Origin: Exiguobacterium aestuarii | Lineage (GTDB): Bacteria; Bacillota; Bacilli; Exiguobacteriales; Exiguobacteriaceae | Reading direction: 5' to 3' | Assembly (NCBI RefSeq): GCF_020171655.1 | Contig: NZ_JAIVAC010000001.1 | Span: 868,001 to 932,000, forward strand | DNA: 64,000 bases | Shown here: one piece after another, positions 33,065 through 41,988 of the stretch | Layout: every line of letters starts with the position of its first letter | How positions within the stretch are numbered: the stretch's first letter is position 1 | Made by a program: the position numbers and the translations under genes | The notes under the pieces: model-generated | The model's input: the letters and a program-made list of their open reading frames with translations, nothing else | Database searches by the model: none | Told to the model about the DNA's origin: nothing

Positions 33065-33625
33065 GTGGTGGAAGAAACAATTCGCTGTCCGTGGTGCGGG
33101 TCTGACCCGCTATATGTCCGCTATCATGACGAGGAATGGGGTAAACCTGTCCATGATGACCAAAAACATTTTGAGTGCCTGACGCTTGAGAGTGCACAGG
33201 CTGGACTCAGCTGGATTACAATTTTAAGAAAACGTGAAAACTATCGCTCCGCATATGCGAATTTTGAGGTAAACGAAGTGGCTCATTTTTCAGAAGCAGA
33301 CATTGAGAGACTGATGGCAAACAGTGGCATCGTCCGGAACCGCCGAAAAATCGAAGCCTCCATCAATAATGCGAAACAGTTCATGAAGATACAAGAAGAG
33401 TTCGGTTCATTCGATTCATATATTTGGTCGTTCGTTGATCATGAACCAATCATCAATGCATGGGAACGGCTTGAAGAAGTCCCCGCAACGACAGAATTGT
33501 CTGAGCGATTGAGTAAAGACTTAAAACGACGTGGATTCAAATTTTTAGGTCCGACCACGGTGTATGCCCACTTACAAGCAACCGGTCTCGTCAATGACCA
33601 TCTTGCCTCTTGTGCATTTCGATAA
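33065..33625 (+). CDS. tag: DNA-3-methyladenine glycosylase I
   Basis: A base-excision repair enzyme that removes 3-methyladenine. The zinc-binding Cys and His residues are seen in RCPWCGSDP near the start and in HLQATGLVNDH near the end. The substrate-site segments YHDEEWGKPVHDD, ECLTLESAQAGLSW and FKFLGPTTVYAH are canonical. The start is GTG 33065 or 33068 behind AAAAGGAG; a TTG at 33059 is too close to that site. Single gene. Confidence 0.93.
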   Translation: MVEETIRCPWCGSDPLYVRYHDEEWGKPVHDDQKHFECLTLESAQAGLSWITILRKRENYRSAYANFEVNEVAHFSEADIERLMANSGIVRNRRKIEASINNAKQFMKIQEEFGSFDSYIWSFVDHEPIINAWERLEEVPATTELSERLSKDLKRRGFKFLGPTTVYAHLQATGLVNDHLASCAFR

Positions 33626-33704
33626 GTTAAGACCAGCTATCAAAAATATCTTTACATCTCCCCTATTGTTGTGACAATATTTTGACAAAGTGATACTCTA
33701 TCAC

Positions 33705-33718
33705 TGAAAGCGTTTTCA
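33705..33718. promoter_or_regulatory. CcpA cre site upstream of putP
   Basis: TGAAAGCGTTTTCA fits the cre consensus TGWAANCGNTNWCA at every position. It lies about 28 bases before the putP start and just behind a promoter-like TTGTGA-17-GATACT, so CcpA would act as a roadblock or repressor. Confidence 0.82.
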
Positions 33719-33745
33719 TATTTTTTATCTTTCGGGGGGATGTTG

Positions 33746-35233
33746 ATGAACGGAATTTTAGTGTCCATTGTCGTATACATGGCACTGATGGTCTTACTTG
33801 GGATCATCGCGTATCGAAGAACAAGTAGTATTGGCGATTATATGTTAGGTGGACGAGCACTTGGTCCCGGCGTCGCAGCCTTATCGGCCGGCGCGTCTGA
33901 CATGAGTGGATGGCTCTTGATGGGCTTACCTGGTGCGATGTATGCAACGGGAATCTCAAGCGGTTGGATTGTCATCGGGTTGACAATTGGCGCCTATTTG
34001 AACTGGTTGTTGGTCGCTCCAAGATTACGCATTTATTCTTACATATCGGATGATGCGATCACGATTCCAGACTTTTTTGAGAAGCGGTTTAAAGACTCAA
34101 AAGGGTTATTACGTTCTTTTTCTGCTGCCGTCACCCTCATCTTTTTCACGTTGTATGCGACGAGCGGGTTCGTTGCAGGTGGTCGACTATTCAATGCCGT
34201 CTTCGACATTGAATTCGTAACAGGTGTCATTATTCTCGCCTCGATCATCATTTTGTATACGTTCATCGGTGGTTTTTTAGCCGTTAGCTGGACAGACTTT
34301 GTTCAAGGACTCATCATGCTTTTCGCACTCATTTTTGTACCGGCAATCGCCATCATGGCGACAGATGGTGTGTCGAACGCATTAGATACGGTTCGGGATA
34401 TCGATGAAGCGTTACTCGACCCATGGACGGGTCAATCGCTCATTGGAATCATTTCTTTATTTGCATGGGGACTCGGTTATTTTGGCCAACCACATATCAT
34501 CGTTCGTTTTATGGCAATCGGGAAATTAGAAGACATAAAAACGGCACGTCGTATTGGAATCTCATGGATGGTCTTCACCGTCGTCGGGGCGATGGCGACC
34601 GGATTGTTTGGACTTGCCTATTACACGCAACAAGGACTGACAATCGATAATCCTGAAAACATTTTTATTAACCTATCGGATCTATTGTTCCCTGACCTAG
34701 TGACCGGTGTATTATTAGCGGCTTTACTCGCTGCCATCATGTCGACAATTTCATCACAATTGCTCGTCTCATCGAGTGCCGCGACGACAGACTTCTATCA
34801 AAAATTCTTCCGTAAGGACGCAGGAGACCGCGAACTCGTCATGGTCGGGCGAATCACAGTTGTTCTCGTATCGGTCGTATCAATTGTCCTTGCGCTCGAT
34901 GCAGATGACACAATCTTGAACCTTGTCGGCTATGCTTGGGCAGGATTCGGTTCATCGTTTGGACCGCTCATTCTATTTAGTCTTTTCTGGAAACGGACGA
35001 CTCGTCAAGGCGCTCTTGCCGGGATGTTGACTGGTGCATTTGTCGTTATCCTTTGGAAGAACTATGCTGCTTCACTATTTGGAACCTTCGGAACGCTCTA
35101 TGAGATGATTCCAGCATTCTTCCTGTCTGCACTCGCCATTTATGTCGTTAGTTTGCTGACGCCTCCACCGAGTGAGGTCATTCAACGTGAATTCAACCGA
35201 ATGCGTGACATGGTGAAAAAACATATCAAATAA
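33746..35233 (+). CDS. putP: Sodium/proline symporter PutP
   Basis: An SSS-family transporter of 495 aa with about 13 helices. The start region YMLGGRALGPGVAALSAGASDMSGWLLMGLPG holds the Na+ and proline contacts, and AAIMSTISSQLLVSSSAATTDFY is the second Na+ site. ATG 33746 is six bases after GGGGGG; ATG 33740 overlaps that site. The cre site suggests repression in rich sugar. No putBC catabolic genes are adjacent, so osmoprotection or nutrition are both possible. Confidence 0.92.
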   Translation: MNGILVSIVVYMALMVLLGIIAYRRTSSIGDYMLGGRALGPGVAALSAGASDMSGWLLMGLPGAMYATGISSGWIVIGLTIGAYLNWLLVAPRLRIYSYISDDAITIPDFFEKRFKDSKGLLRSFSAAVTLIFFTLYATSGFVAGGRLFNAVFDIEFVTGVIILASIIILYTFIGGFLAVSWTDFVQGLIMLFALIFVPAIAIMATDGVSNALDTVRDIDEALLDPWTGQSLIGIISLFAWGLGYFGQPHIIVRFMAIGKLEDIKTARRIGISWMVFTVVGAMATGLFGLAYYTQQGLTIDNPENIFINLSDLLFPDLVTGVLLAALLAAIMSTISSQLLVSSSAATTDFYQKFFRKDAGDRELVMVGRITVVLVSVVSIVLALDADDTILNLVGYAWAGFGSSFGPLILFSLFWKRTTRQGALAGMLTGAFVVILWKNYAASLFGTFGTLYEMIPAFFLSALAIYVVSLLTPPPSEVIQREFNRMRDMVKKHIK

Positions 35234-35240
35234 TCTTCTT

Positions 35241-35268
35241 GGCAGGTCATCTTGACCTGCCATTTTTA
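35241..35268 (+). terminator. Terminator of putP
   Basis: A perfect 9-bp stem (GGCAGGTCA with TGACCTGCC, loop TCT) is followed by ATTTTTA. Confidence 0.88.
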
Positions 35269-35345
35269 TATACAAGGATTTTTCTAAATTTTTGACGAAT
35301 AATATATAAATTGAGATTAATTCCATTTTGAAAAGGAGATTTTTG

Positions 35346-36488
35346 ATGAAACCCTTTAAAACCATCTCTCATCTCACATTCGCTTCAAGCTTGATTCTGT
35401 TATTCAGCTGTGGTCAATCTTCTTCAACAAATCAAGAAACCTCAGTTGAAACCGAAGAGCCAATCGTTGAGACACCTGTAGAAGAGACCCCTTCCGAACC
35501 TGAGTCAACCGTCACGACGGCATCCATCTATGCCATTGGTGATATATTACTGCACGATTCGGTATACAATGCAGCCCGTGTCAATGACGGATATGATTTT
35601 GATCCTTCTTTCGAACAAGTCGCGCCGATTTTAGAACGAGCGGATCTCGCAATCGCTAACCAAGAGAGTATGATTGGCGGGAGCGAAATCGGGTTATCGA
35701 GCTATCCGGCTTTCAACAGCCCATTCGAGATTGGCGATGCTTTGCAACGTGCCGGAATTGATTTAGTCACGACGGCGAACAATCATACGCTAGATCGCGG
35801 GGTTCGTGCGATTGAGAATTCGATTGGTCACTGGAATGAAATCGGAATGCCTTACACCGGTTCCTTCTTATCTGCTGAAGATAAGGCAAACATCCGTACA
35901 TTGACCGCGAACGAGATTTCCTTTTCCTTTTTAGCCTATACGTACGGAACGAACGGCGTGATTCCAAAACAGCCATACCACGTCAACTATATCGACCTTG
36001 AGCAAATGCGCCCTGAAATCGAGAAAGCAGAACAAACTACCGATTTGACCGTAGTATCCTTACATTTTGGAACAGAATACGAGACATTACCGAACGAAAG
36101 TCAGACTGAGCTTGCTCAAACTCTTTCAGACCTCGGTGTCGATATCATCATCGGTCACCACCCACACGTCCTACAACCACCGAAGATGCTTGAGGGAGCT
36201 GATGGCAATCAAACATTCGTCGTGTATTCACTCGGTAACTTCTTATCTGGACAACAAGGCGATGATCGAAATACGGGTGGGATCATCGGAATTGACGTTG
36301 TCAAAACAACAGAAGACGATGTTTCAACGTTCGAATTGAAAAATCCTATGTTTTATCCAACATTTACACAGAAATCATCAGAAGGACATTATGAAGTCGT
36401 CCCGTTACAATCAGCAAAACCCGAGCTCTTCTCTCCTGTCAGCGAACATATGTTGCAATGGTTACCAGAGCTAACAATCGAACAATGA
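35346..36488 (+). CDS. CapA-family lipoprotein (PGA_cap metallophosphatase-like), 380 aa
   Basis: A lipobox LLFSC near residue 21 marks it as a lipoprotein; a Ser/Thr/Glu-rich linker follows. The CapA domain (about 60-330) shows IYAIGDILLHDS (metal Asp), NQESMIGG, VTTANNHTLDRG (Asn-His pair), VVSLHFGTEYE and IIGHHPHVLQPP (His motif). Such proteins relate to poly-gamma-glutamate capsule assembly, but no capB or capC is adjacent, so the role is open. ATG 35346 follows AAAGGAG. Confidence 0.85.
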   Translation: MKPFKTISHLTFASSLILLFSCGQSSSTNQETSVETEEPIVETPVEETPSEPESTVTTASIYAIGDILLHDSVYNAARVNDGYDFDPSFEQVAPILERADLAIANQESMIGGSEIGLSSYPAFNSPFEIGDALQRAGIDLVTTANNHTLDRGVRAIENSIGHWNEIGMPYTGSFLSAEDKANIRTLTANEISFSFLAYTYGTNGVIPKQPYHVNYIDLEQMRPEIEKAEQTTDLTVVSLHFGTEYETLPNESQTELAQTLSDLGVDIIIGHHPHVLQPPKMLEGADGNQTFVVYSLGNFLSGQQGDDRNTGGIIGIDVVKTTEDDVSTFELKNPMFYPTFTQKSSEGHYEVVPLQSAKPELFSPVSEHMLQWLPELTIEQ

Positions 36489-36519
36489 TGACCTCGAATA
36501 TCTTTCGTGGTCATTTTTA
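36488..36519 (+). terminator. Terminator of the capA-like gene
   Basis: ATGACC with GGTCAT plus an inner CGA/TCG stem, then TTTTTATT. It overlaps the stop codon. Confidence 0.78.
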
Positions 36520-36533
36520 TTTTCAAAAAAAGG

Positions 36534-36562
36534 TTGCCACTTTAGGTATTATCCCTTACACT
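36534..36562 (+). promoter_or_regulatory. Promoter of argGH
   Basis: TTGCCA (36534-36539) and TACACT (36557-36562) are spaced by 17 bases, followed by AT-rich ARG-box-like DNA. Confidence 0.6.
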
Positions 36563-36574
36563 AATTCGTATATT

Positions 36575-36603
36575 TATAAATAAAAATTAATAATTATTCA
36601 TAA
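36575..36603. promoter_or_regulatory. Probable tandem ARG boxes (ArgR/AhrC operator)
   Basis: On the minus strand ATGAATAATTATTAAT matches the ARG box form TGAATWWWWATTCA with the outer right bases changed; a second, weaker copy (TATAAATAAAAATTAATA) adjoins it. The position between the -10 and the argG start fits repression by arginine. Confidence 0.55.
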
Positions 36604-36617
36604 GGGGTGCTTACATT

Positions 36618-37829
36618 TTGAAACAGAAACTCGTATTGGCTTACTCAGGCGGACTTGATACATCGGTTGCAATCAAATGGTTGGATGAACAAGGATATGA
36701 TGTCATCGCCGTATGTTTAAACGTTGGGGAAGGAAAAGATTTAGAGAAGATTCAACAAAAAGCGATGAAAGTCGGGGCAAAAAAATCAATCGTCATCGAC
36801 GCTGTCGATGAATTCGTGAGCGACTTCGCACGCTACTCGATGCAGGCGCATACATTGTATGAAGGTGTATATCCGCTCGTATCTGCTCTATCACGCCCAC
36901 TCATCTCGAAAAAGTTGGTCGAAGTGGCACAAGCAGAAGGTGCAGTCGCTGTGGCCCACGGATGTACAGGAAAAGGAAACGACCAAGTTCGTTTCGAAGT
37001 GTCCATCCATGCACTCGATCCGTCACTTGAAATCGTTGCACCTGTACGGGAATGGAAATGGTCACGTGAAGAGGAGATTGCATACGCGGCAAAACACAAT
37101 ATCCCTATTCCAATCGTTCAAGAAGAACCTTTCTCTATTGATCAAAATATTTGGGGACGGGCGATTGAATGTGGCATTTTAGAAGACCCTTGGGCGGCAC
37201 CGCCGGAAAGTGCTTATGAGTTAACAGCAGCACTTGAAGATACACCTCATGAACCGACATATCTTGAAATCGAATTTAAGAATGGGGTACCGGTAGCCAT
37301 CAATGGGAAGAACCAATCGTTCACAGATCTTTTAAAAGAGTTGAATATCGTCGCCGGGGCGCATGGAGTCGGGAAAATCGACCACATTGAGAACCGTGTC
37401 GTCGGCATCAAATCACGTGAAGTATATGAGGCTCCTGGCGCGATGACGCTGATCACGGCCCATAAGGCCCTTGAGGCATTGACACTCGTACGTGAAGTGG
37501 CTCATTTCAAACCAATCGTCGAACAAAAATTGACTGAGACGATTTATAACGGACTGTGGTATTCACCTCTCACAAAAGCACTACTCGCATTCATCGATGA
37601 GACACAACAGACTGTCACAGGTACCGTTCGGATGAAACTCTTCAAAGGCCAAGCAATCGTAGACGGTCGTAAGTCACCGATTTCACTATATGATGAGGAG
37701 CTTGCGACATATACTTCGGCGGACACGTTTGATCAACAAGCCGCTGTCGGATTTATCAAGCTTTGGGGCTTGCCGACAAAAGTTCAGTCAGAGGTATTGA
37801 TGGAAAAAGGAGCGTTCATTCATGAGTAA
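36618..37829 (+). CDS. argG: Argininosuccinate synthase
   Basis: A 403-aa enzyme joining citrulline and aspartate with ATP. The ATP-binding P loop is AYSGGLDTS (8-16). [16 protein letters not shown] and YAPEREW-type [14 protein letters not shown] are family-typical. The start is TTG 36618 with AAGGGG ten bases upstream. It overlaps argH by 8 bases, giving a coupled argGH unit for the last two steps of arginine synthesis. Confidence 0.96.
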   Translation: MKQKLVLAYSGGLDTSVAIKWLDEQGYDVIAVCLNVGEGKDLEKIQQKAMKVGAKKSIVIDAVDEFVSDFARYSMQAHTLYEGVYPLVSALSRPLISKKLVEVAQAEGAVAVAHGCTGKGNDQVRFEVSIHALDPSLEIVAPVREWKWSREEEIAYAAKHNIPIPIVQEEPFSIDQNIWGRAIECGILEDPWAAPPESAYELTAALEDTPHEPTYLEIEFKNGVPVAINGKNQSFTDLLKELNIVAGAHGVGKIDHIENRVVGIKSREVYEAPGAMTLITAHKALEALTLVREVAHFKPIVEQKLTETIYNGLWYSPLTKALLAFIDETQQTVTGTVRMKLFKGQAIVDGRKSPISLYDEELATYTSADTFDQQAAVGFIKLWGLPTKVQSEVLMEKGAFIHE

Positions 37830-39210
37830 ATTATGGGGAGGACGTTTTGAAAAGACGGCCAGTGATTGGGTCGATGCGTTCGGCGCCTCGATTGAATTCG
37901 ACGCTCAACTCGTCCTTGAAGATTTAGAAGGTAGCATGGCACATGTGATGATGCTCGGAGACCAAAACATCCTTTCAAAAGAAGAAGTCACTCAAATCCT
38001 TGAAGGATTACAACAACTCAAGCAGAAGGCCATCGCTGGCGAGTTGGCGTTCGAAGTATATCATGAAGACATCCATATGAATTTAGAGGCTTTGCTTCAT
38101 GAAGAAATTGGCCCGGTTGCCGGAAAAATGCATACGGCACGTAGTCGTAACGATCAAGTTGCGACAGACATGCATCTTTACTTGAAAGCACGTGTGAAAG
38201 AAGTGATTCAATTGATTGAATCACTTCAACGTGAGTTGCATGCACACGCTTCAGTAAACGTAGAGACGATTATGCCTGGCTATACGCATCTCCAACGTGC
38301 ACAGCCGATCTCTTTGTCGCATCATTTGCTCGCCTATTTTTGGATGCTCGAACGCGACAAAGAACGCTTCTCAGACAGTTTGAAGCGAATTGACTGGTCT
38401 CCTCTTGGAGCCGGTGCGCTCGCAGGGACGACGTTCCCGATTGACCGAGCCCGTTCAGCTGAACTTCTCGGCTTTGACCGAGTCTATCCGAACAGCTTAG
38501 ACGCAGTGAGCGATCGTGATTTCATTCTCGAATTCTTATCGAACGCGTCGATCCTCATGATGCACCTCTCGCGCTTTTGTGAGGAGTTGATTCTTTGGGC
38601 TAGTGAAGAATACCGCTTCATTACTGTGTCCGATACATTCTCTACCGGATCGAGTATGATGCCACAGAAGAAAAATCCAGACATGGCTGAACTCGTACGT
38701 GGAAAATCGGGACGCGTCATCGGAAACTTGATGGGATTGTTGACGCTTATGAAAGGACTTCCGCTCGCTTATAATAAAGATTTGCAAGAGGATAAAGAAG
38801 GCATGTTTGACACGGTTAAGACTGTTCAAGGCTCACTCAGCATTATGGCCGGGATGATGAACGAATTGACGTTCCATCCAGACACGATGAAGCAAGCAAC
38901 AGAGCGCGATTTTTCAAATGCCACTGAACTTGCTGATTATTTGACGACAAAAGGTATGCCGTTCCGTGAAGCGCATGAAGTAACTGGGAAACTCGTCAAA
39001 TACTGTGTCGATGAACGCTTATATTTACGTGAACTCCCAATGTCTGTGTTCCAAACACATTCTGACTTGATTGAAGAGGATGTGTATCACGCTTTGACCC
39101 CTGAACAAGCGGTCGCGCGTCGTAATAGTTATGGCGGTACAGGCTTTGATGCCGTTCGCGAACAGTTGAAAGAAGCTTCGGCATGTATGAATGTCATACC
39201 TTCTTCTTAA
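37822..39210 (+). CDS. argH: Argininosuccinate lyase
   Basis: A 462-aa fumarase/aspartase-superfamily enzyme that splits argininosuccinate into arginine and fumarate. The start [33 protein letters not shown] and the signature loop [12 protein letters not shown] with the catalytic Ser are present. ATG 37822 lies within argG behind AAAAAGGAG. A strong terminator follows, so the operon ends here. Confidence 0.96.
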   Translation: MSKLWGGRFEKTASDWVDAFGASIEFDAQLVLEDLEGSMAHVMMLGDQNILSKEEVTQILEGLQQLKQKAIAGELAFEVYHEDIHMNLEALLHEEIGPVAGKMHTARSRNDQVATDMHLYLKARVKEVIQLIESLQRELHAHASVNVETIMPGYTHLQRAQPISLSHHLLAYFWMLERDKERFSDSLKRIDWSPLGAGALAGTTFPIDRARSAELLGFDRVYPNSLDAVSDRDFILEFLSNASILMMHLSRFCEELILWASEEYRFITVSDTFSTGSSMMPQKKNPDMAELVRGKSGRVIGNLMGLLTLMKGLPLAYNKDLQEDKEGMFDTVKTVQGSLSIMAGMMNELTFHPDTMKQATERDFSNATELADYLTTKGMPFREAHEVTGKLVKYCVDERLYLRELPMSVFQTHSDLIEEDVYHALTPEQAVARRNSYGGTGFDAVREQLKEASACMNVIPSS

Positions 39211-39215
39211 TGACC

Positions 39216-39251
39216 CTTGTCTCAGTATGATTGCTGAGACGAGGTTTTTTT
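39216..39251 (+). terminator. Terminator of argGH
   Basis: GTCTCAG pairs with CTGAGAC, with partial outer pairing, and seven T residues follow. Confidence 0.85.
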
Positions 39252-39294
39252 GTTGACCTAGACTCAAGAAATGACTTGCCAACTCTATAAACTC

Positions 39295-39323
39295 ATGTTA
39301 ACTTTTATATTGTTAACGTTAAC
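39295..39323. promoter_or_regulatory. Probable BirA operator upstream of bioY
   Basis: Three GTTAAC hexamers occur (39297-39302, 39312-39317, 39318-39323). The first and third are separated by 15 bases, as in the BirA operator form TTGTTAAC-N15-GTTAACAA, which is a partial match here. It lies just before the bioY ribosome binding site. Confidence 0.7.
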
Positions 39324-39340
39324 TGAAAAGGGGTTTACAT

Positions 39341-39871
39341 ATGAAGATTCAAGATATGACTCAAATTGCCTTCGGGGCAGCACTTATCGCAAGTGTCGGT
39401 TTCATCGAAATACCGATCGGACCCGTTCCGATTACCCTTCAAACACTTGCCATCATGACAATCGCCGGCGTATTCGGTGCACGAAAAGGATTTTTGGCAG
39501 TCATCGTCTACCTCCTACTCGGCTTGATTGGCCTTCCCGTACTGAGTGGTCAAGGAGGTCTTGCTCCCTTCGTTGGACCAACCGTCGGATATTTAATTGG
39601 ATTTCCAATCGCCGCTTTCTTCATTGGCTGGTTCAGCGAGCGGCATCGCTCCATCCCAGCATTGATTGGCTACAACTTGTTATTCGGTTTGGGGCTTGTA
39701 TACCTACTTGGAAGCATCGGGCTCGAGATCGTTCTCGGTATGTCGTTCATTGATGCGCTCAAGGTGAATATCCCGTTTATTCTTGGAGATTCACTCAAAG
39801 CCGTACTTGCTGCGATCTTAGCTGTGAAAATTTCTCAGAACGTTCAAATTCGTCGTTCCTTAGCATCTTAA
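39341..39871 (+). CDS. bioY: Biotin ECF transporter S component BioY
   Basis: A 176-aa membrane protein with six helices. Segments GFIEIPIGPVPITLQTLAIM, GARKGFLAVIVYLLLGLIGLPV, GPTVGYLIGFPIAAFFIGW and the last helix FILGDSLKAVLAA are typical of BioY, which captures biotin and pairs with shared EcfAAT. ATG 39341 follows AAAAGGGG. The GTTAAC operator upstream suggests repression by biotin-loaded BirA. Confidence 0.93.
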   Translation: MKIQDMTQIAFGAALIASVGFIEIPIGPVPITLQTLAIMTIAGVFGARKGFLAVIVYLLLGLIGLPVLSGQGGLAPFVGPTVGYLIGFPIAAFFIGWFSERHRSIPALIGYNLLFGLGLVYLLGSIGLEIVLGMSFIDALKVNIPFILGDSLKAVLAAILAVKISQNVQIRRSLAS

Positions 39872-39934
39872 ACGTTCGAACGTTTCGCCCGTTTCCATAT
39901 GTGGAATAAATGAAGTATGGAAGGGGGTGTCCCT

Positions 39935-40132
39935 ATGAGCGACTCGACGTTTAAAAAACGCTTACAAAAAGCGACCCACTTTTATCAACGCTCTGACAAA
40001 GGGCAACGTCAAGGAGTTGACAAGTCGTCTCATGAGAAACGTGACACAGAAGCATTTGAGCGCAGACTCCGCGAAGCAAAAGCGAAAGTTGGAGAGATTC
40101 AAGAAAACATTGACCATATCGCCAGACGTTAA
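39935..40132 (+). CDS. Small charged hypothetical protein, 65 aa
   Basis: ATG 39935 follows GGAAGGGGG. The product is highly charged and helical, possibly a coiled coil (EAFERRLREAKAKVGEIQENIDHIARR), without membrane segment. No family is recognised. It stands between bioY and a terminator. Confidence 0.55.
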   Translation: MSDSTFKKRLQKATHFYQRSDKGQRQGVDKSSHEKRDTEAFERRLREAKAKVGEIQENIDHIARR

Positions 40133-40163
40133 AACCCCGTCCAAAGACGGGGTTTTATTTTTT
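40131..40163. terminator. Bidirectional terminator between 65-aa gene and tauE-like gene
   Basis: A perfect 11-bp stem (AAAACCCCGTC with GACGGGGTTTT, loop CAAA) with a T run on the plus strand. It overlaps the stop codons of both convergent genes. Confidence 0.85.
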
Positions 40164-41003
40164 GCGTGGTCGAATGATGAGCGTGATGATAAAGAGAAGC
40201 GCTAGTGTGACGAGAAGTATAAGTGAAGCTGTATTCCATCCGACTAAATTGAGCGCCACACTAAATGCGACCGTGACATAGAAGCCACCTAATGCTTTTT
40301 TGACATGTTGTGAACTGAAACGCTGTAACTGTTTGGCTCCGAACGGAGATCCAATCATCGCACCTGCGATTAATGCAAGTCCATGCCAGTAATTCGTTTC
40401 AGCACCTGCCACGGCATAGCTGATTACGCCTGAAATTACGATGAGGAGAGCTGCTGAAATACTCGTTCCGACTGCACGTTTCATTTCAGTGTTCAGTAGC
40501 TTGACTTGAAGCGGCGTCAATACAAAGCCACCACTTACCCCCATCAAAGAAGAGATAAATCCTGCAAAGACACCGATGATCCCAAGTCGTGGTACAGAAG
40601 CTGTCCCGACACTCCCTTCGACATGCTGTTTCGACCGGAAGAATGAAATCGCAAAGTACGTAAGTAACGCAATGTAGACGAGTGAGATGATCAGTGTCGC
40701 GCCGTCCACCCCTTCTAAGTAAAAGACGAGCGGAGTGGCAATCCAAGTCCCGACAATCCCGAACACACCAATCCATAACGCGTGTGACACGTTCACGTTT
40801 CGTAAACGAATGTGCGAGATTGTCCCTGCCGTCGTCGAACCGAGCGTCAACATGAGACTAAGTGCAATCGCCGCACTTGCTTCATAACCGAAAACAAGGA
40901 GGAGTGGCGTGAGCAAGATGCCACCACCGATTCCGAAGAAGCCGCTCAATATCCCGATCAATGTACCGAGCAAGAGAAACTGTAATAGTTGTAATAAGTC
41001 CAT
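40155..41003 (-). CDS. TauE/SafE-family sulfite/organosulfonate exporter, 282 aa
   Basis: A membrane protein of about eight to nine helices. The two glycine-rich repeats GILSGFFGIGGGILLTPLLL and GFISSLMGVSGGFVLTPLQV identify the TauE/SafE (DUF81) family, which exports sulfite or related anions. ATG 41003 follows GAAGGGTG. No sulfonate genes are adjacent, so the substrate is open. Confidence 0.87.
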   Translation of the reverse strand: MDLLQLLQFLLLGTLIGILSGFFGIGGGILLTPLLLVFGYEASAAIALSLMLTLGSTTAGTISHIRLRNVNVSHALWIGVFGIVGTWIATPLVFYLEGVDGATLIISLVYIALLTYFAISFFRSKQHVEGSVGTASVPRLGIIGVFAGFISSLMGVSGGFVLTPLQVKLLNTEMKRAVGTSISAALLIVISGVISYAVAGAETNYWHGLALIAGAMIGSPFGAKQLQRFSSQHVKKALGGFYVTVAFSVALNLVGWNTASLILLVTLALLFIITLIIRPRKK

Positions 41004-41043
41004 TTTGCACCCTTCTTTCATTGTTCTCGTTTGCAATCATATC

Positions 41044-41072
41044 AAAAAGGGGCGCCAATTGCGCCCCTTTGC
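41044..41072 (-). terminator. Terminator of the secreted-type hydrolase gene
   Basis: A perfect 10-bp stem (AAAGGGGCGC with GCGCCCCTTT, loop CAATT), with a T run on the minus strand. Confidence 0.85.
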
Positions 41073-41960
41073 TCACAATGATCGTTCTAGAAAATCGAAA
41101 ATCTTTTGACGGTATTCGGTCTGGAATGATTGATACGATCCGACATGACCATCGTTTTCCGTCACCCATAGTTCGACACCATCCTGCGCGCTCGCAAGCT
41201 TTTCACTTTCTGAGACAGGAATCGCGTCGTCTCCTTTACTATGAATCAATAAAATCGGTGCCTCGATTGATTTGATATCTTGAATCGGTGAAACAACATC
41301 CGCATCCAGTCCAGTGAACCATGGGGTCACTGTCATGATGACGGGTGTGAATGGAATGTTCGGGAGATCACTCCATACGGGGAGATTTGTCTCAAGGTAG
41401 TTCCGTAAATCACTGAACGGACTGTCTGCGATGACTGCGGCTACCTCGACATCATCTGCCGTAGAGAGGGCCGTCGCCGCTCCCATGGAAATTCCGTAAA
41501 GTACGATCGGACCCTCTGATCGACCTTTTGCGTATTGGATGGCAGCTTGTAAGTCTGATTGTTCTTTCGCACCGACCGTTACCCGATCTCCTTCTGAAAT
41601 CCCAGAACCACGAAAATCGAACGTTAAAAATTGATATCCTTGCTCATGAAACTCGGGAATCAACTCTTTTAACGGGAGATCCTCCTGTTCTCGGTTCTTT
41701 CCATACCCATGAGCAAATACGATTGTCGCACGTGGCGTAGGATGGGGAATCCACCACCCATACAAGTCATGCCCTTCTTCTGATTGAATGGTCACGTTCT
41801 CATACTTCAATCCAAGTGACTTCGGTGTGTACGTCAACGTCTCTCGCTCAGGTGATGTTAATTGGTCACCGATATGTGCCGAGATCCCACCGATTGCCAA
41901 TCCGGCCACCAGTAAGATGACTAGAGTCACAATACTCAATAGTTTCATCCAACGATTCAT
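41073..41960 (-). CDS. Membrane-anchored alpha/beta hydrolase, 295 aa
   Basis: An N-terminal membrane helix (about 6-29) precedes an alpha/beta hydrolase domain. FAHGYGKNREQED is the oxyanion loop, YGISMGAATAL the nucleophile elbow (Ser), HSKGDDAIPV the acid and NDGHVGSY the catalytic His. It is similar in design to the hydrolase at 6476-7399 but on a different sequence background. Substrate unknown; the BEM46/YqkD-like group acts on esters or peptides. Confidence 0.8.
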   Translation of the reverse strand: MNRWMKLLSIVTLVILLVAGLAIGGISAHIGDQLTSPERETLTYTPKSLGLKYENVTIQSEEGHDLYGWWIPHPTPRATIVFAHGYGKNREQEDLPLKELIPEFHEQGYQFLTFDFRGSGISEGDRVTVGAKEQSDLQAAIQYAKGRSEGPIVLYGISMGAATALSTADDVEVAAVIADSPFSDLRNYLETNLPVWSDLPNIPFTPVIMTVTPWFTGLDADVVSPIQDIKSIEAPILLIHSKGDDAIPVSESEKLASAQDGVELWVTENDGHVGSYQSFQTEYRQKIFDFLERSL

Positions 41961-41988
41961 CTATTTCTTCCCCTCGATTCTACATTCA

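Noticed and set aside
39271-39753. 160-codon frame overlapping bioY
   Set aside because: It is a shifted frame of bioY, rich in Arg, Thr and Ser, starting inside the BirA operator region.
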